Assembly (NCBI RefSeq): GCF_021155765.1
Contig: NC_060107.1
Location: 15,052,501 to 15,116,500 of the forward strand
DNA from: Diprion similis
Lineage: Eukaryota; Arthropoda; Insecta; Hymenoptera; Diprionidae
Length of the DNA: 64,000 nucleotides
Direction of reading: 5' to 3'
Of this stretch, positions 25,901-37,984 are shown piece by piece. Position 1 is the first letter of the stretch. Every line of letters starts with the position of its first letter. Made by a program: the position numbers and the translations under genes. Below the pieces are notes generated by a model, which was given only the letters and a program-made list of their open reading frames with translations, had not been told where the DNA came from and did no database searches.

Positions 25901-27383
25901 CTGATCAAACAAGAGGTTTATCTGGGCTAATCCAAATTGTTTGTGACTCATTTTACTCGCTATCTAAACTATCAAAAATTGTCTGAAAAACATTCAAGAA
26001 ATTTTACATTATTTTTGATTTGTTTTTCCATACTCACAAAAATTAATTTTTATCGATTCTGGAGGTAAGTATTCATAAATTTTTTTTCAAGTAATCTCTC
26101 AAGACTTCTATTTTAAACAAAATACGCACAAAAACTTTGCAATCGGATCAGCAACACCAGAGTTTTTTTTATTATTTTGAATCTTCTATGCACAAAACCG
26201 TTCGTCAAGTTGTTGATATTCTAGCTTGAGTTCTTCAAATTTACTTAGAATCATTCCTATTACATAATGGAGATGCTGCCTCATCTACGTTTATTGTCAT
26301 GGTCACAAATATTACTGTTGAAGATAAAGTATTGATCTCCAACTTGCCATCTTTCTAAATAAAACATTTCGTAACAACAAATAATCGTAAAGTCTAACCA
26401 ACCCTGTAATTCTTATTATTATGGTTCCAGAATCCAATAGTTGTGCTAATGTTGTCACTACCATCGCCACGATGGTCATCGCCAAGTCTGTTAAGTCCGT
26501 CGTCGGTCGATAACTTGTTTCATGAAATGGGACACGCGTTGCATTCAATGCTGGGCAGAACCCAGTATCAACACGTCACAGGAACGAGATGCAGCACAGA
26601 TTTTGCAGAGGTGCCAAGCGTCCTAATGGAGTATTTTGCAAGCGACCCGAGGGTTTGTGACTACCTATAAAATGCGTATTTTCCCGTTGCCGAATTCTTT
26701 GTCTTCCAAATTTTATCCATTCTTATAAAATCGGATTTTGGGTTCATCTCAAATCAGGTGGTTTCGACGTTTGCAAAACACTTTCAAACCCAGGAGCCAA
26801 TCCCCAATGATATGCTGCACAGACTGTGTGCGTCGAAGCACTTGTTTCCTGCTTCCGAGTTGCAGAATCAAGTATTTTATAGTATGTTGGATCAAGTGTA
26901 TCACAGCCGTCGTTTAGAGCAGCCCAGCACAGAAATACTGGCCGATTTACAAGACAGATATTATGGTTTGCCATACGTCAAGAATACTGTGAGTGTTGAA
27001 TTAAATTTGATACATTTTTGTCTACTTAAATGTCATCAATAAGACGTAATAATTAACATAATTTTAAACCACTTTTTCAGGCTTGGCAGCTGCGATTTTC
27101 TCACCTCGTAGGATACGGTGCAAAATACTATTCGTACCTAATATCTCGTGCCATAGCTTCGTGGATATGGCAGACTTACTTCGAAGCTGACCCGTTCAGC
27201 CGACTTTCAGGGGAAAGATATCGACGAGAATGTCTTGCTCACGGAGGAGGAAAATCTCCATCGATATTAGTTTCAGATTTCCTTTCCAAAGAAGCAAACG
27301 CCCAAAATTTTGCTAAGTCATTGATCAACGAGATCGACGCCAAAAATGATCACATGCATGAAGTAAGAAACATCACTTCTTAG
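22944..27383 (+). CDS. MIPEP: MIPEP, mitochondrial intermediate peptidase (M3 family)
   Basis: Ten exons (22944-23084, 23154-23416, 23523-23709, 23790-23869, 24634-24822, 24906-25047, 25312-25650, 26431-26652, 26758-26988, 27081-27383) join in phase to 698 residues, close to the 713 of human MIPEP. The enzyme removes an octapeptide from imported precursors in the mitochondrial matrix after MPP cleavage. The N-terminus ([18 protein letters not shown]) is Arg-rich without acidic residues, as expected for a matrix-targeting peptide. Family wording follows: [50 protein letters not shown]. The zinc site is [15 protein letters not shown] (HExxH at about 478-482), with the third ligand Glu in FAEVPS about 25 residues on, and the C-terminal substrate loop is [14 protein letters not shown]. 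It ends at TAG 27381. Intron 4 is the longest (764 bases) and repeat-rich. Confidence 0.95.
23870..24633. repeat. MIPEP intron 4, probable short inverted-repeat element
   Basis: Near the left edge TGTCCCTGGAGAAAA, followed by ACTTAGAAATTTCT (about 23899-23943), is matched in reverse complement near the right edge by AGAAATTTCTAAG...CTTTTCACCAGGGA (about 24570-24601). The interior shows many AAATTTCT-type words. I read it as a decayed inverted-repeat element; the pairing is weaker than in the others listed. Confidence 0.5.
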
Positions 27384-27814
27384 ACCCGTTACGTAGCATC
27401 GATTCTCCTACAATTACTATTAGAAAGAATGTGGTTTTCTTAAGTTTTTCTGTAGTTTAGATTCCGATTAGACGTTATCAATTTGTTCGTAACTGTACAG
27501 TAAATATATGCATTAAAATTGACTGCATCAGTCCGCTCGCACAATGCATATTCAAGCGAGTCTGTAACACAGTGGCTAATCGTAAGACCATGTCTTTGAT
27601 TTGTTGCGCACCGTGATCAAATCCGACTAGTTTTGCTTTCTCATTATCTTCTGTTAACGCGGAAGTAAAAGAGATCAATAAAAAATAAGTATAAATAACA
27701 AATCTTATTGAAAATAGATTTTATTACCACAAATCTTGTATACTCTTATGTAATTGACAGTAATTGGAAATAAAAAATACATAAATTCTAGTATTTCAAT
27801 TTTTGCTTTGATTT

Positions 27815-28680
27815 TTACTTTTCTACGCCGAGAGAACCAGTGCATTCATCAGGGTGATATCTATCATAAAATTTCGAAACTCTACAAGCAACGTGCAAAG
27901 GCACATTTACCAGAATCACATTTATTAGTGTAAATGTCATTAGGAAAAGCAGCCTCGTTACCGTTGTTAAATACTTCGCAATGTGTCAATGATTTCGGGG
28001 TAAACCATGCATGGCAAAGCATTTTCTCAAAAGCTAGAGTATGCAATTGATGATGGATGAAGTGTATTTTAATTGTATCATTTCTACTTGTAATTTCCCT
28101 TTGCTGTGTGATGAGAATGGGGCAGTCTGTAATCGATAAATGTAATTCTTCACTTTGGCAAAATTACTTTTAATGAACACGTCGGTATTCAGTGAACAGC
28201 CATCGTATAAAGAGGGATCGCTCTACTCACCCCACGCAATGATTTCTAAAAACAGCACCTTTTTTACGTTAGATGGCAAAACTTTGTCCAAAAACTGGTT
28301 ATAGGTTTCTTTTGTGAGCTTTCCAGATTTTGTGACTATTGCGTACACATTCTAATACCGTTCAAATAATTGGTTTATGTCATGTAGAACTCGAGAACCA
28401 AATTTGCCACTGACTTCTTGGCGTCAAACGAAAGCTGCTGGTAATAGTTTGGCCGAATGTGCTGATCCTTACTGTGCAGTGTACGAGTGCGTTAGGATTC
28501 ATAAAGCATATGCATCACTTTGGTGTTGCCGTGTTTGGTAACACGACGTGCACCGTGGTTTATTCTTGATTAACTCAGAGAGAGCGACCTTTGGCAAGTT
28601 TCCTTCTCAATAATGTGTTGAGTCGCGACAGCGTCTCGCAAGAAAGTAAAAGCGTTTTGTAACATTTTCAATGGTAATCT
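27815..28680 (-). pseudogene. Decayed transposase-like ORF with Cys-rich tail
   Basis: Translating the minus strand with frame changes gives a run of protein-like text. It includes VYAIVTKSGKLTKETYNQFL, then DKVLPSNVKKVLFLE...WG.QSDPSLYD, a Cys-rich part (CDSGKCAFARC) and the tail SKFYDRYHPDECTGS, ending at TAA 27815. The pattern of a DDE-like core followed by CxxxxC..F.RC and a YHP-type end recalls uncharacterised insect DNA-transposon transposases. I cannot name the superfamily. Stops and frameshifts interrupt it, so it is dead. Confidence 0.5.
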
Positions 28681-29802
28681 TTAGATGGTGATTAAACTGT
28701 GTAAATAAAAAAAGGCTTCTAAGATTTAGGTATTATAAATAATAGGTGTTGGAATTTTTTCGTTGTGTTTTTATTACAAGTACGGAATCTTATCCTATTT
28801 ACAATGTTGACAAAATCCTACGAAATATTTACCACAAAAATAAGTCTCGTAGCAGAGTGACTTGAATGTTTGGTACAGCCTGACGCGACGCTAGACTCTA
28901 ATAGTTATTATTCATATCGGATTAAATTGGCATGATAATTATACGCGTATGTTGAGAAATGTTGATCGGCATTTTATTACGACTGACTTGCAAAAAATTT
29001 CAGTAATTAATTGTATCTAAGGGATTAGTGGCAACGCTACTTTCATCTGGAGCAGAAAAAAAAAAAGTGAATTACCCGTTTTGTAGCTATACGATAGTGA
29101 AAGTGAAACTGAAACTTGTAGCCAAAATTAACAGCCATGCAGCTTAAAACGCGAATTCGATTTTCTACAATAAATGATTCAACTATTAGTTTCGGCACAT
29201 TAAAAGCTTCATTTTCAAAACTTAGTTGCAGGAACCAAGTAAAATTGGTTCATTCTTTTCCATGGAGAAAAAAAAAAAAAAAGAAACTAATCAAATACTT
29301 TATTTCTCTTTTAAATTGAGAAAGAATAAAATAGTAAAAGTTATTTCATACAATTGAAAAGCTGCCGGATGACGAACATTATTCATTCGATAACTTTCAT
29401 TAATAATTATGTATAATAAGTATTCAATTTCACCTTCTCTTCTTGTAGTCGAACTTTTATATTGATTATTATTCAGTTCTGCTATTGATTTCATTTTAAT
29501 TATCCATATTATTCATTCATTACTATTGTTGTTACAGTCGAAAAATCGTTTTTTTCATTGGTTTAAATCTTTTTCTTCAAACATTGCGTATGTTTACAAA
29601 ATTATCACAATGTGGGGTTCATTGTAATTTTTAACACACTGTTTAGTTGGATTTTTATTAATTTATTTATTTTTTTCTTCTCTTTAGCCCTTCCTTATAT
29701 AGGTACTTATCATTTATTATTCTCGCGTTTGTTTACGATAACACTAGACACACTTTTTTTCATTTCATAAGTCTTTCCTTTTATTTTCTTCTTTATCTTT
29801 AA

Positions 29803-29857
29803 ATTATTATTATTATTATTATTATTACGATCATCATCATCATCATCATCATCATCG

Positions 29858-29909
<52 letters not shown>

Positions 29910-29910
29910 T
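29803..29910. repeat. (ATT)n-(ATC)n trinucleotide microsatellite
   Basis: About eight ATT units are followed by about 27 ATC units with one ATCGTC interruption near 29855. On the minus strand it would read as poly-Asp, which is an artefact of the repeat rather than a protein. Confidence 0.95.
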
Positions 29911-31552
29911 ATTATTCACTCAAGGAATAATTCATTGACTTTGGGTAGGCAGCAGAGGTTCAAGGAAATATTTCTTCAGCATTGCACACTATTCTATTTT
30001 AAAACCAGCTACGCCAATCAATTTCTCAATATATCACTTTATGGTCTGTTGTTCTAATAATTAATGTCTGATAAAAAATCACTGTTTAACATTGAACGTC
30101 CAGAGTTCATACGCTTTACTTTATGCAATCACATCATATTTGCAATACACGGTTGTGGAACGAACTGTTGAACGAACAAAAAATGAACAAGTTTTAAAGA
30201 CCACGCATTAGGCAGTTCATTTTTTCTTTTTTATCTTTCAAGCCAAATTAAAGTTTTTTTTTTCTTATGCCTTGCCATTTTCGAAAATGGAAAAACCTTC
30301 GTAATTTCATCATATTTTTGTTTTTTCTTCGTCTATTCTGAGCAACTGACGTTAGTCAATTCTTCAACACAAAGTGCGACAATGACTGTCGCTGTCCTCG
30401 ATAATTTATGATCCATATATAATCAATCGTTCAGTCTTGCCCACAAATTTCTACAAATAATATTTTGTAGCCTGTTTAGGGCTAATCGTGGTGGGAGACG
30501 TGTTTTTCGTTTGTATGGATTTCTTTAGTCCTTCCGGTAGATAGTTGGAAAAAATTTCATGTCCACTTTTATTACTATGTCCATGTTAATAAGCTACAGC
30601 GACAATTCATTTATAACATGTTATCATAGATATTATGATTTCATTCCAGAAAAATGACAGAATTGCGATGCTATTTTTTTGATTTCAAATATTGTTTGTT
30701 GTTCTCTATTCTGTCAGTTTCTTCAACAAAATTTTCTACAGAGTTTAAATACGCATCGTCAGCACTGTACGCAGTATAATAAGTATGCCGATAAAATCAA
30801 AGAGTTATCCATAAAGGCTTGATCGAACAAAGAAGTGTTTGTGTCATCCAAATGAAATATATTTACCCCTTCGAAAAATTTACCGCAAACTTTGTACATT
30901 CGTCGATTGTATGGAACGGATGATTTTTTTTTTTGTTTTGTTTGTTTGTTCGTTTTATATATCTTTTGTCTATATAAAAGAAACTATAGCTTTACACCCC
31001 TCTGAGTTTGATGAAAAAACAAAAAATCTAACTCATAAAGAGTTTGGTGAGGCTGTTTTCAAGTTTTATTAATACAAGCGAATTTCGATAAAATTGGAAA
31101 CTTCGAGTTTCAATTTTCTAGATAAGCAATAAGTGAAAAAACTAAGAACCCTTATTGAAACGTCGAACAGATCCTTATTTTCTGAATATATTCGGGGGAT
31201 ATTATCTCAATCTGTTTGCAGTTCTTTGTTCTTCAAAAAAAAAAAAAGTTACAAAAAAAAAAAAAAAAAATCATTGTAGAAACGTTCAAGAAACGTTTTG
31301 TAGGAACTTGGATAAACCTAACGAGCTCTCCCAATTAAATATTTGATTTAAGATCGACGATTCATCTTCCGAGATGAATGATCTCATTGAGGTCTTACAC
31401 GTCTCTTCTTATTTACTTGTTTTTTTTTTTTTCTTGTTCAAAAACAACATCTTGTACCCTAACTTGCGACTGCGAACAGTAGTCACATCTCGACACGCAC
31501 TGCACGGTGCTAAACCGAATAATCCTATCCTCAGCTTCACGTTGGGCTGAGG

Positions 31553-34500
31553 TTACGCTACGTAGTTGTATTGATTAGCGTTATCTTTATCGCGCTCCAT
31601 GTAATCTCTGTCTATCAAAGATTCGATTCTTTTCTTCAAGTCTGCAGGCTGAAAAAAAGAAATCATGTTTTTCTTTCACGTTGATATCCCGAAGTAATAC
31701 ATAGAACTTTATTCAAATCGATGAAATATTGAGTCGAAGGGTTGGCCACCTTTAAAATCTGGTGTGCACCGCTCATGAAATCCCTGAAATCTCTGAAATC
31801 ATGGCGGTCTTGAAATCTGGCATGCGCGCAAGCTGATGAGTGGCGCAAACCCCTCGCGCTGAGCTTTAAATTGCTGGACTTTTTCAAATACCTATTTCTA
31901 ATTTCAGTGACCTGAACATACCTTGACTGGAAATTTAAGCTGGTTGTAAAGTTCACTGATGAGTAAATTATGTGTCAAAGTTTTCCGCATTTTCATAATC
32001 CTGACTATGGCCGCGTCTATCTGGTATTGCCTATCTTGATAAACTCTTTCCTCTGTTGCTTTTTGTTCTTCGTTCTGAAAATAGCGAGCAGTGATTAATT
32101 ATTGCGTTCAACGTCCTTTTGTTACATTTTATAGAGCACAGAATACATCTATAATTGTAACAGTAAAGGAAAAAAAAAAACATCACTAATTGGTTGTAGA
32201 TAATAAGCAAAACATACCGTTTCCTTCATTTGTATTTGGTTGATTTTAATTCTGAAGAGTTTATTCGTGAATTCCGCGTTGAAGACGAACCTGTCGTTGT
32301 CGGCAACGTCTCTACCTCGAGGATTCTTCTGCAAAACTCTAGCCTTGCCGCAGGCCAACGATTGTAGAGTTCTTCGAAGTTCACCATCTTCTATATTTGT
32401 CGCGGCTTTAATATCTTCAAGGGAAAGATTGTCTGTTTCGTTGAATAGAATCAAAACAAGTGCTTGGAACAATGAAACTTGCAGCTCTTTGTTGCCCTGC
32501 AGAAATATAAAGTTATTATGTTGACATTGTTGTACAATAACTAGTACGTAAGTAAGTAAAGAGTATAATAAAATAATTACTTGATTGAACCACGCTTTGA
32601 GAACGCAGTGTCCCAGTGTTGGCTGCCACTGTAATTTTCTCCCGCTGTGCTTGCCGAGATAAAACTTGTTGAACACGTCTTGATACTGTACCATTTCAGC
32701 AGGTAAGGTCACTTCTAGTACAGGATAAGTTGGCCAATATCCCATTGTCAATATAGATACTGTGAGATCTAAATTACTGGCCGAAAATTCGTTTTGGAGA
32801 TTGCCCGCGTACTGAAAGCGAAGCGAAAACTGTTACACAATTTTATCAAATCACATGAAGAATGAATAGATCAGACAGTCTAAACCAATAGTTGACAAAT
32901 AAAAATAACCGTTCGAAAAATCTTCTGCAGTTTTATGTGTTCTGTTTGAAAACACATTGGCACATATGCAATAGATATTATTCTGAGAGATTCTGAAAAA
33001 TACAAGCTAAGATGAAAACAATTCGAGAAAAGGTTTTATAATTATGACGTTTAGTGACTTCAGTTTTTGATCAGATGCTAATGTTTTTATGCTCATTTTT
33101 TTTCGCTGACCAAATCCTCAAACATAGTATTGAAAATGTTCAAGTATTAACGAATAACAGCGGCGGAGATTTCTTAATCAGTTTCTTCTCTTACACTAAG
33201 TTGTAACTTAGACGGTACAGCCAATTCATCCTTGAAGTATATTAACCATTATCGTCATAAATTGATGAAAATTACTCACTTGTTTGAAGGCTATATTTAT
33301 ATCTTTACTAAGTTCCATATCCTTGAACATTCCTTCAAGTTTACTAGTGAATCCACCACCGCATTCTTGCTTGAGTTTTGAGAGCATCGACTTTTCAGCA
33401 TCGACAGACGCCGATTTTCCGACCAGCAGACGTTTGGCAAGATCCTTTTTGTAAAATGCTTCAAACACGTCTTTACCATGAATAAAACGAAATAGCACCA
33501 TTATCTTGTCGAGTAATCGTTCGAGTTCCTCTTCCGTTGCCTCTTTGTTTCCTGCACGTAGCTTGCAGTCGACGAATTTTGCTGCAATGAAAAAATTTTA
33601 ATTGTAAACAAGCGGTAAAAATTTCTGATCTGACGAGGCTGATTCTAGAAACTCGAAATACGTCACCTATTAGTTCGGCCGGTTTATTTGCCCGTTGGTT
33701 TATGAAAGCTTCGAAAGCCTCCTTTAAACTGTTGCCAAACTTCTCATTTCTGTGAAAACACGTGTTCACTATATTGTCCATTTTGTCTTTGAAATCTAAC
33801 AACTCCTGAACCATAGTTTTGTCCTTTTCGGGATCAATCACTATTGTTCTTCCCTTCTTCTGAAACGAAAAAAATGCAAGCTCAGTTTCAACACTGTCCA
33901 AACAAACACCATGAAACTAGACAAAAACTCTCTTTTTACCTTAATGTAAGAGTTAAAGTTAAGGCAAAGTTCAATCAGGCCATTTTTGACACGGCTGTAC
34001 AAATTGTAGAGAAGCGACAAGTCACTCGTTCTATTTTCATCCAACAAACCGCTAAGACCCTTCTGTAAAAGGCTTGTTATGTGCTCTGATAATAATTGTT
34101 TTTCTACAGTGTGTATGAGGGACCATCTGGAAGAACAATTGTGTCATTTAGACAATTAAATTAACCAAAATAGTGTGAAGTCCCCATATTGTAAGGGTTG
34201 CCTCAATAATCAAATGAGTTATATTACAGAATTTAGATAAAATTCTCAGGTAATTTCTGAGCTGTACTGACTTTGTTGATGTATCGAGGTAGTGCAACAG
34301 TCGTTCATTCTCTTCCTGAAGACGTTTGTCAACGTGAGCCAGATATTCAGGCACGTCATGTTCGTTCATAAGCCGTTGTCCCTCTGCGGCGTATAATCTT
34401 TCCGTAGCCACCAAAAATCTGGGTGTGAAAAATATTCTAGATAAAAACTGCAGATAAAGAAATAGAAAAACGTTCCGATTTTTCGTTTCCCTGAGTGAGA

Positions 34501-36555
34501 TTGAACCTTTTCACTTACTTCTTGCCGTGACATATCGCATTTTGCAACACTTTTTCTGTATTTTTAAAGAATTTTAAAACTGAACTGTTCATTAATAGAA
34601 AGCAGAATACACATATTTGCATTGTTAATAATATCGTCATTACCATCTGTGAAGATAAATACTAATAATTGAGCAAGCACAACAAATGTCAGAGTTCCAA
34701 GCAGCCAGTTGAAGTGATGAGTAATAGTAAAAAAATTGGAGAACTGTATTGAACGCCATATTTTGCAAAATTCCTAAAAAGCCAGCAGGTGTTAGGACAG
34801 TTTATATAGGACAGGACAGTTAGGACAGGACTATACAAAATATTCTGATTTTCAGAATTCAGATGATTTCTAAACGAGATGGTTCAATAAAAATTAAGTA
34901 GCAAATGAATTGTCAAACATGAATCAATGCTCTCACTATCAGATTTCTATGCTATACATACTTGGCTTCAAAGGCTTCTTGGTAAATTTGTAGATCAGAC
35001 AACATTCTTAGCAAGGATTTTAGAAGAGTCCGATCTACCGTATCCCCCTGGCGTTCCTTTTCTATCAGCATAAGCAATCCTTCGACAGATCTGGTCTGCA
35101 CCAAGTTGTTTAAGACTATGTGAAGTCTGAATAAATGCAGCCCCATGTCCCTGTAATGAGAATAAGTAACCAATAATCAGTTTAATTTTGTTCAATTTTC
35201 TACTTTTCTTTTTCTCTCAGCTTGACCGAGGAAATTAAGGATTTGTCTGTATGTTCATTTTGGAAGTTGTTGAACGAAAGAAAAACCAGAATTCGATTAC
35301 ATTGATGTCAGTCTGAGTGGCTGCTAAATTTCCAACTCTGCTAGATAAACATTCAATTATGCACTAATATTTAATTCAAGACAGAATTTCCTTCCTTTTG
35401 ATGTCTTTATAATGACATATATAGGGATATACGTATACAAAGTAAATAGTGAGTTTAAATGTGGATCAAGGGTTTGAAATTTTCATGAATTTGGTAAATT
35501 AATTTGTCTCAAATATTGCGGCGAGCTTAATAGTCCAATACAAATAGTGTGCAATATGAAAAACGCACCATATGGATGAGATGCTGGGATTTTGAAGAAC
35601 GTAGGTTCTGTCAAGGTACAAGAATATGCTCCTTATCATAATCATCTGTCGGCAGTGAGACTGCCAGCACTCATTCATCTTTTTGAGAAATATATGCCTG
35701 TCCATAGACTCTGCTAAAAACTGTTCGATATTAGCCTTAACGTGGGATTCGGTGAGCTCTGTCAAATTGGCGTACAAAGCCGAGGCCATTTTGTGATTGC
35801 ACATGTTTTCCACAGCCTGGTACAACTCTTCCAGAGAATACCGGATGCTTTTGCTAGTCTGGATGGCGACGACAGCTTCCCGTAACTTTTCCCACGTACG
35901 CTCTTGGTAATTGTCAGGAAGCTTGGGCTTATCTGTATTGCGAAGAAAGAGTATAAGCAAGGTAATAAGAGTAGTAAAAATCTGTGAGTAGACAGCTGAA
36001 AGCATGAATAATAAGTATGGCAAAGGCGTAACTCCGAGTCTTTGTCCCACAAGAATATAGAGACGAGACTAAGACGCCAGAGAGGGACTGTCTAAGAAAC
36101 GGCAGGTAAATATAAACGTGAATGTCGCAAGTTTAACACGAGATTCGGCAAATTGCCAGAAATGACACTCTTTGGATGAATTACAATTGGCGAATGCGAA
36201 TTTGAGGTTAGGTTGAACTTTGGCTGCTGATGGGAAGCTTACTTTTGAAGTTCTTTATTATAAGTTTTTTCGCCGATCCTGGCTTCGCGTTCGTTGCGTT
36301 CGGTGATATTTTGTTCACCCCATTCGGACTGGCGACAGTTAGAGCCGAGAAGTTTGCCCTCTTCTGGGTGTTCGCCGCCGAGTCGGTCATGTTTTCAATC
36401 TCTTCAAGCTGCTCAGCCGTCGAGCTGCTTCCCGTTGTGCCGTTCGGGTGCCTCGCGCGTTTCGCACTGTGGTTGAAATTTACCACCGAGTCAGTGGGCA
36501 CCGATCTTTTCACCTGTGCTGTCGGCAAGAGTTGGGTTCTCCCGATTCTAGACAT
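31553..36555 (-). CDS. CUL4: Cullin-4, scaffold of CRL4 ubiquitin ligases
   Basis: Eleven exons on the minus strand (36243-36555, 35569-35932, 34962-35150, 34272-34418, 33940-34126, 33667-33859, 33280-33581, 32581-32811, 32218-32496, 31922-32074, 31553-31648) join in phase to 817 residues, the usual insect Cul4 length. CUL4 binds DDB1-DCAF substrate receptors through its N-terminus and ROC1/RBX1 through its C-terminus. A basic, low-complexity N-terminal part with a KRAR nuclear-signal-like motif precedes the cullin repeats ([34 protein letters not shown]). The cullin homology domain ([47 protein letters not shown]) follows. The winged helix carries the NEDD8-acceptor Lys in IVRIMKMRK (about residue 763) and ends NQYNYVA. 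Exon 5 starts with an unusual WSLIHT before VEKQLL. All expected regions are present, so it should be functional. Confidence 0.96.
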
Positions 36556-37984
36556 ATGATCGCATCATGCGGCCCCCTCGGCCTTTTCGCTGCTCCGTTA
36601 GGATGAAGGGTCCTCAAGTTTCGGGCTCGAGCCTTGTCGCAATTCCTGTAATCGCACCAGATATCGGTGAAACTCCTTCCTTACTTCCTTACTTCTTCTA
36701 CTTCTTATTCGTGTAATTTTTCTATTTATTGTGAAAATTTTAACATCACCAGCGATACGAGAATCAAGTGTACTCAACTTTGACGACGGACTATTATCGT
36801 CCTCACACACTGGCAATTGACAGCTAGCACGCATGCGTCGCCATATTATCACCGTCATGCATCGCGGCCTCCGTTACATCGAGTGACATCTAGTCAATTA
36901 TACGGGATTTTTGGTTTTTACTTTACCGTTTGATGGTAACAATCGTGATGCTACCATCTAACGGTAGGAATGTTTGAAACCTTCATTGCCGATGTGAAGT
37001 GGAGGATCTGGTTATTGGGATTCAAAACGTGTTTCTATACCGAAATAAAGGCACTTCAATTCAATAATTTCATTTTAAAGTGAATGGGTTAATTTGAATA
37101 ACTCGTTAAATACAGACCCAATGGAATCTAAAATCAACTCCAGTCTAGTTTAGAAAGAACCCAGACAATAGGGAAATAGTAATCAAAATTTGTCGATACC
37201 TTATCGATATATCATTATTAGAATTTTTCTTACATTTTTTCTGGCTCCTTCGTCAAGTCTAAAAAGTACTGAATCGACAAAATCGAAGATCTAATCAATA
37301 GTCAATAAGAGCGCGTTGATTAGAACCAAAATCAATAAAATACGTCGATTTATTTTCGGAATATCATCATTTGAATTCTTGTTATTTTTTTCCGCTTTTC
37401 ACGCGCACAACTCGAAAACCACTGAGCCGATGAAATCCGAAGTTTAAACAGTTTTTACATGAAATGCCGCGCCGTTCATTAATTCTTGAGTAATCATCGG
37501 TCGAAAAATTTATCACAAACGCACCCAGACGTTCATTTGAAAATGGTTGGAGATGATTCTTTAAACCTTAAAACTTGCAATTTGAGTGAAAGTTCGACTG
37601 TTCATTTCGTGTAAAATAAATTTTTGGTGATGAGAAATTCCTTGTTCATTGTCAGAATGCCGTCAATTTTTTTTTTCTTGCAATATTTCGAACGATTTCA
37701 AGTACCATTTTTCAATCATCCTAAACCTCCAGTGAAATATATCATGATACGAAAATCAAATCGAATTGTGTTGTTCTATTATTTTAATAGTGCGTTTACG
37801 CATTCGATTCCTTTCCATTTCGTTATATTTGAATTGTAAGGAAATTTTAATTCCATCCAATCTGTAAGATACAATTTCGTTTCTATCCATTCCCATTTTC
37901 AACCATAACAATAGTGATAATAAAAAACGCATCTGTTAAAAATTATTCGTCTCATAATCTCCTCAACATATTTGTAATTATGTT
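36556..37984. other. Region between CUL4 start and CFAP300 end
   Basis: Both genes run on the minus strand, so this holds the CUL4 promoter and the CFAP300 3' flank. An 86-codon minus-strand frame (36598-36858) ends 42 bases before the CUL4 ATG and could be an upstream ORF. Segments near 37180-37300 and 37330-37450 look like diverged direct repeats (shared ATATCAT.ATT.GAATT.TT and GA..ATCGA..AAAT wording). Confidence 0.45.

Larger units (their letters stand above)
27384..31552. other. Convergent intergenic region between MIPEP and CUL4
   Basis: This 4.2 kb stretch contains no intact gene. It holds a decayed transposase ORF (27815-28680, minus), a trinucleotide microsatellite (29803-29910), several A or T runs, and the 3' flanks of both neighbours. 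An AATAAA at about 27676 could serve MIPEP. 29911-31552 is AT-rich with nothing recognisable. Confidence 0.6.

Noticed and set aside
29710-29919. Minus-strand frame with a run of 25 or more Asp codons
   Set aside because: It is only the translation of the (ATC)n microsatellite, not a protein.
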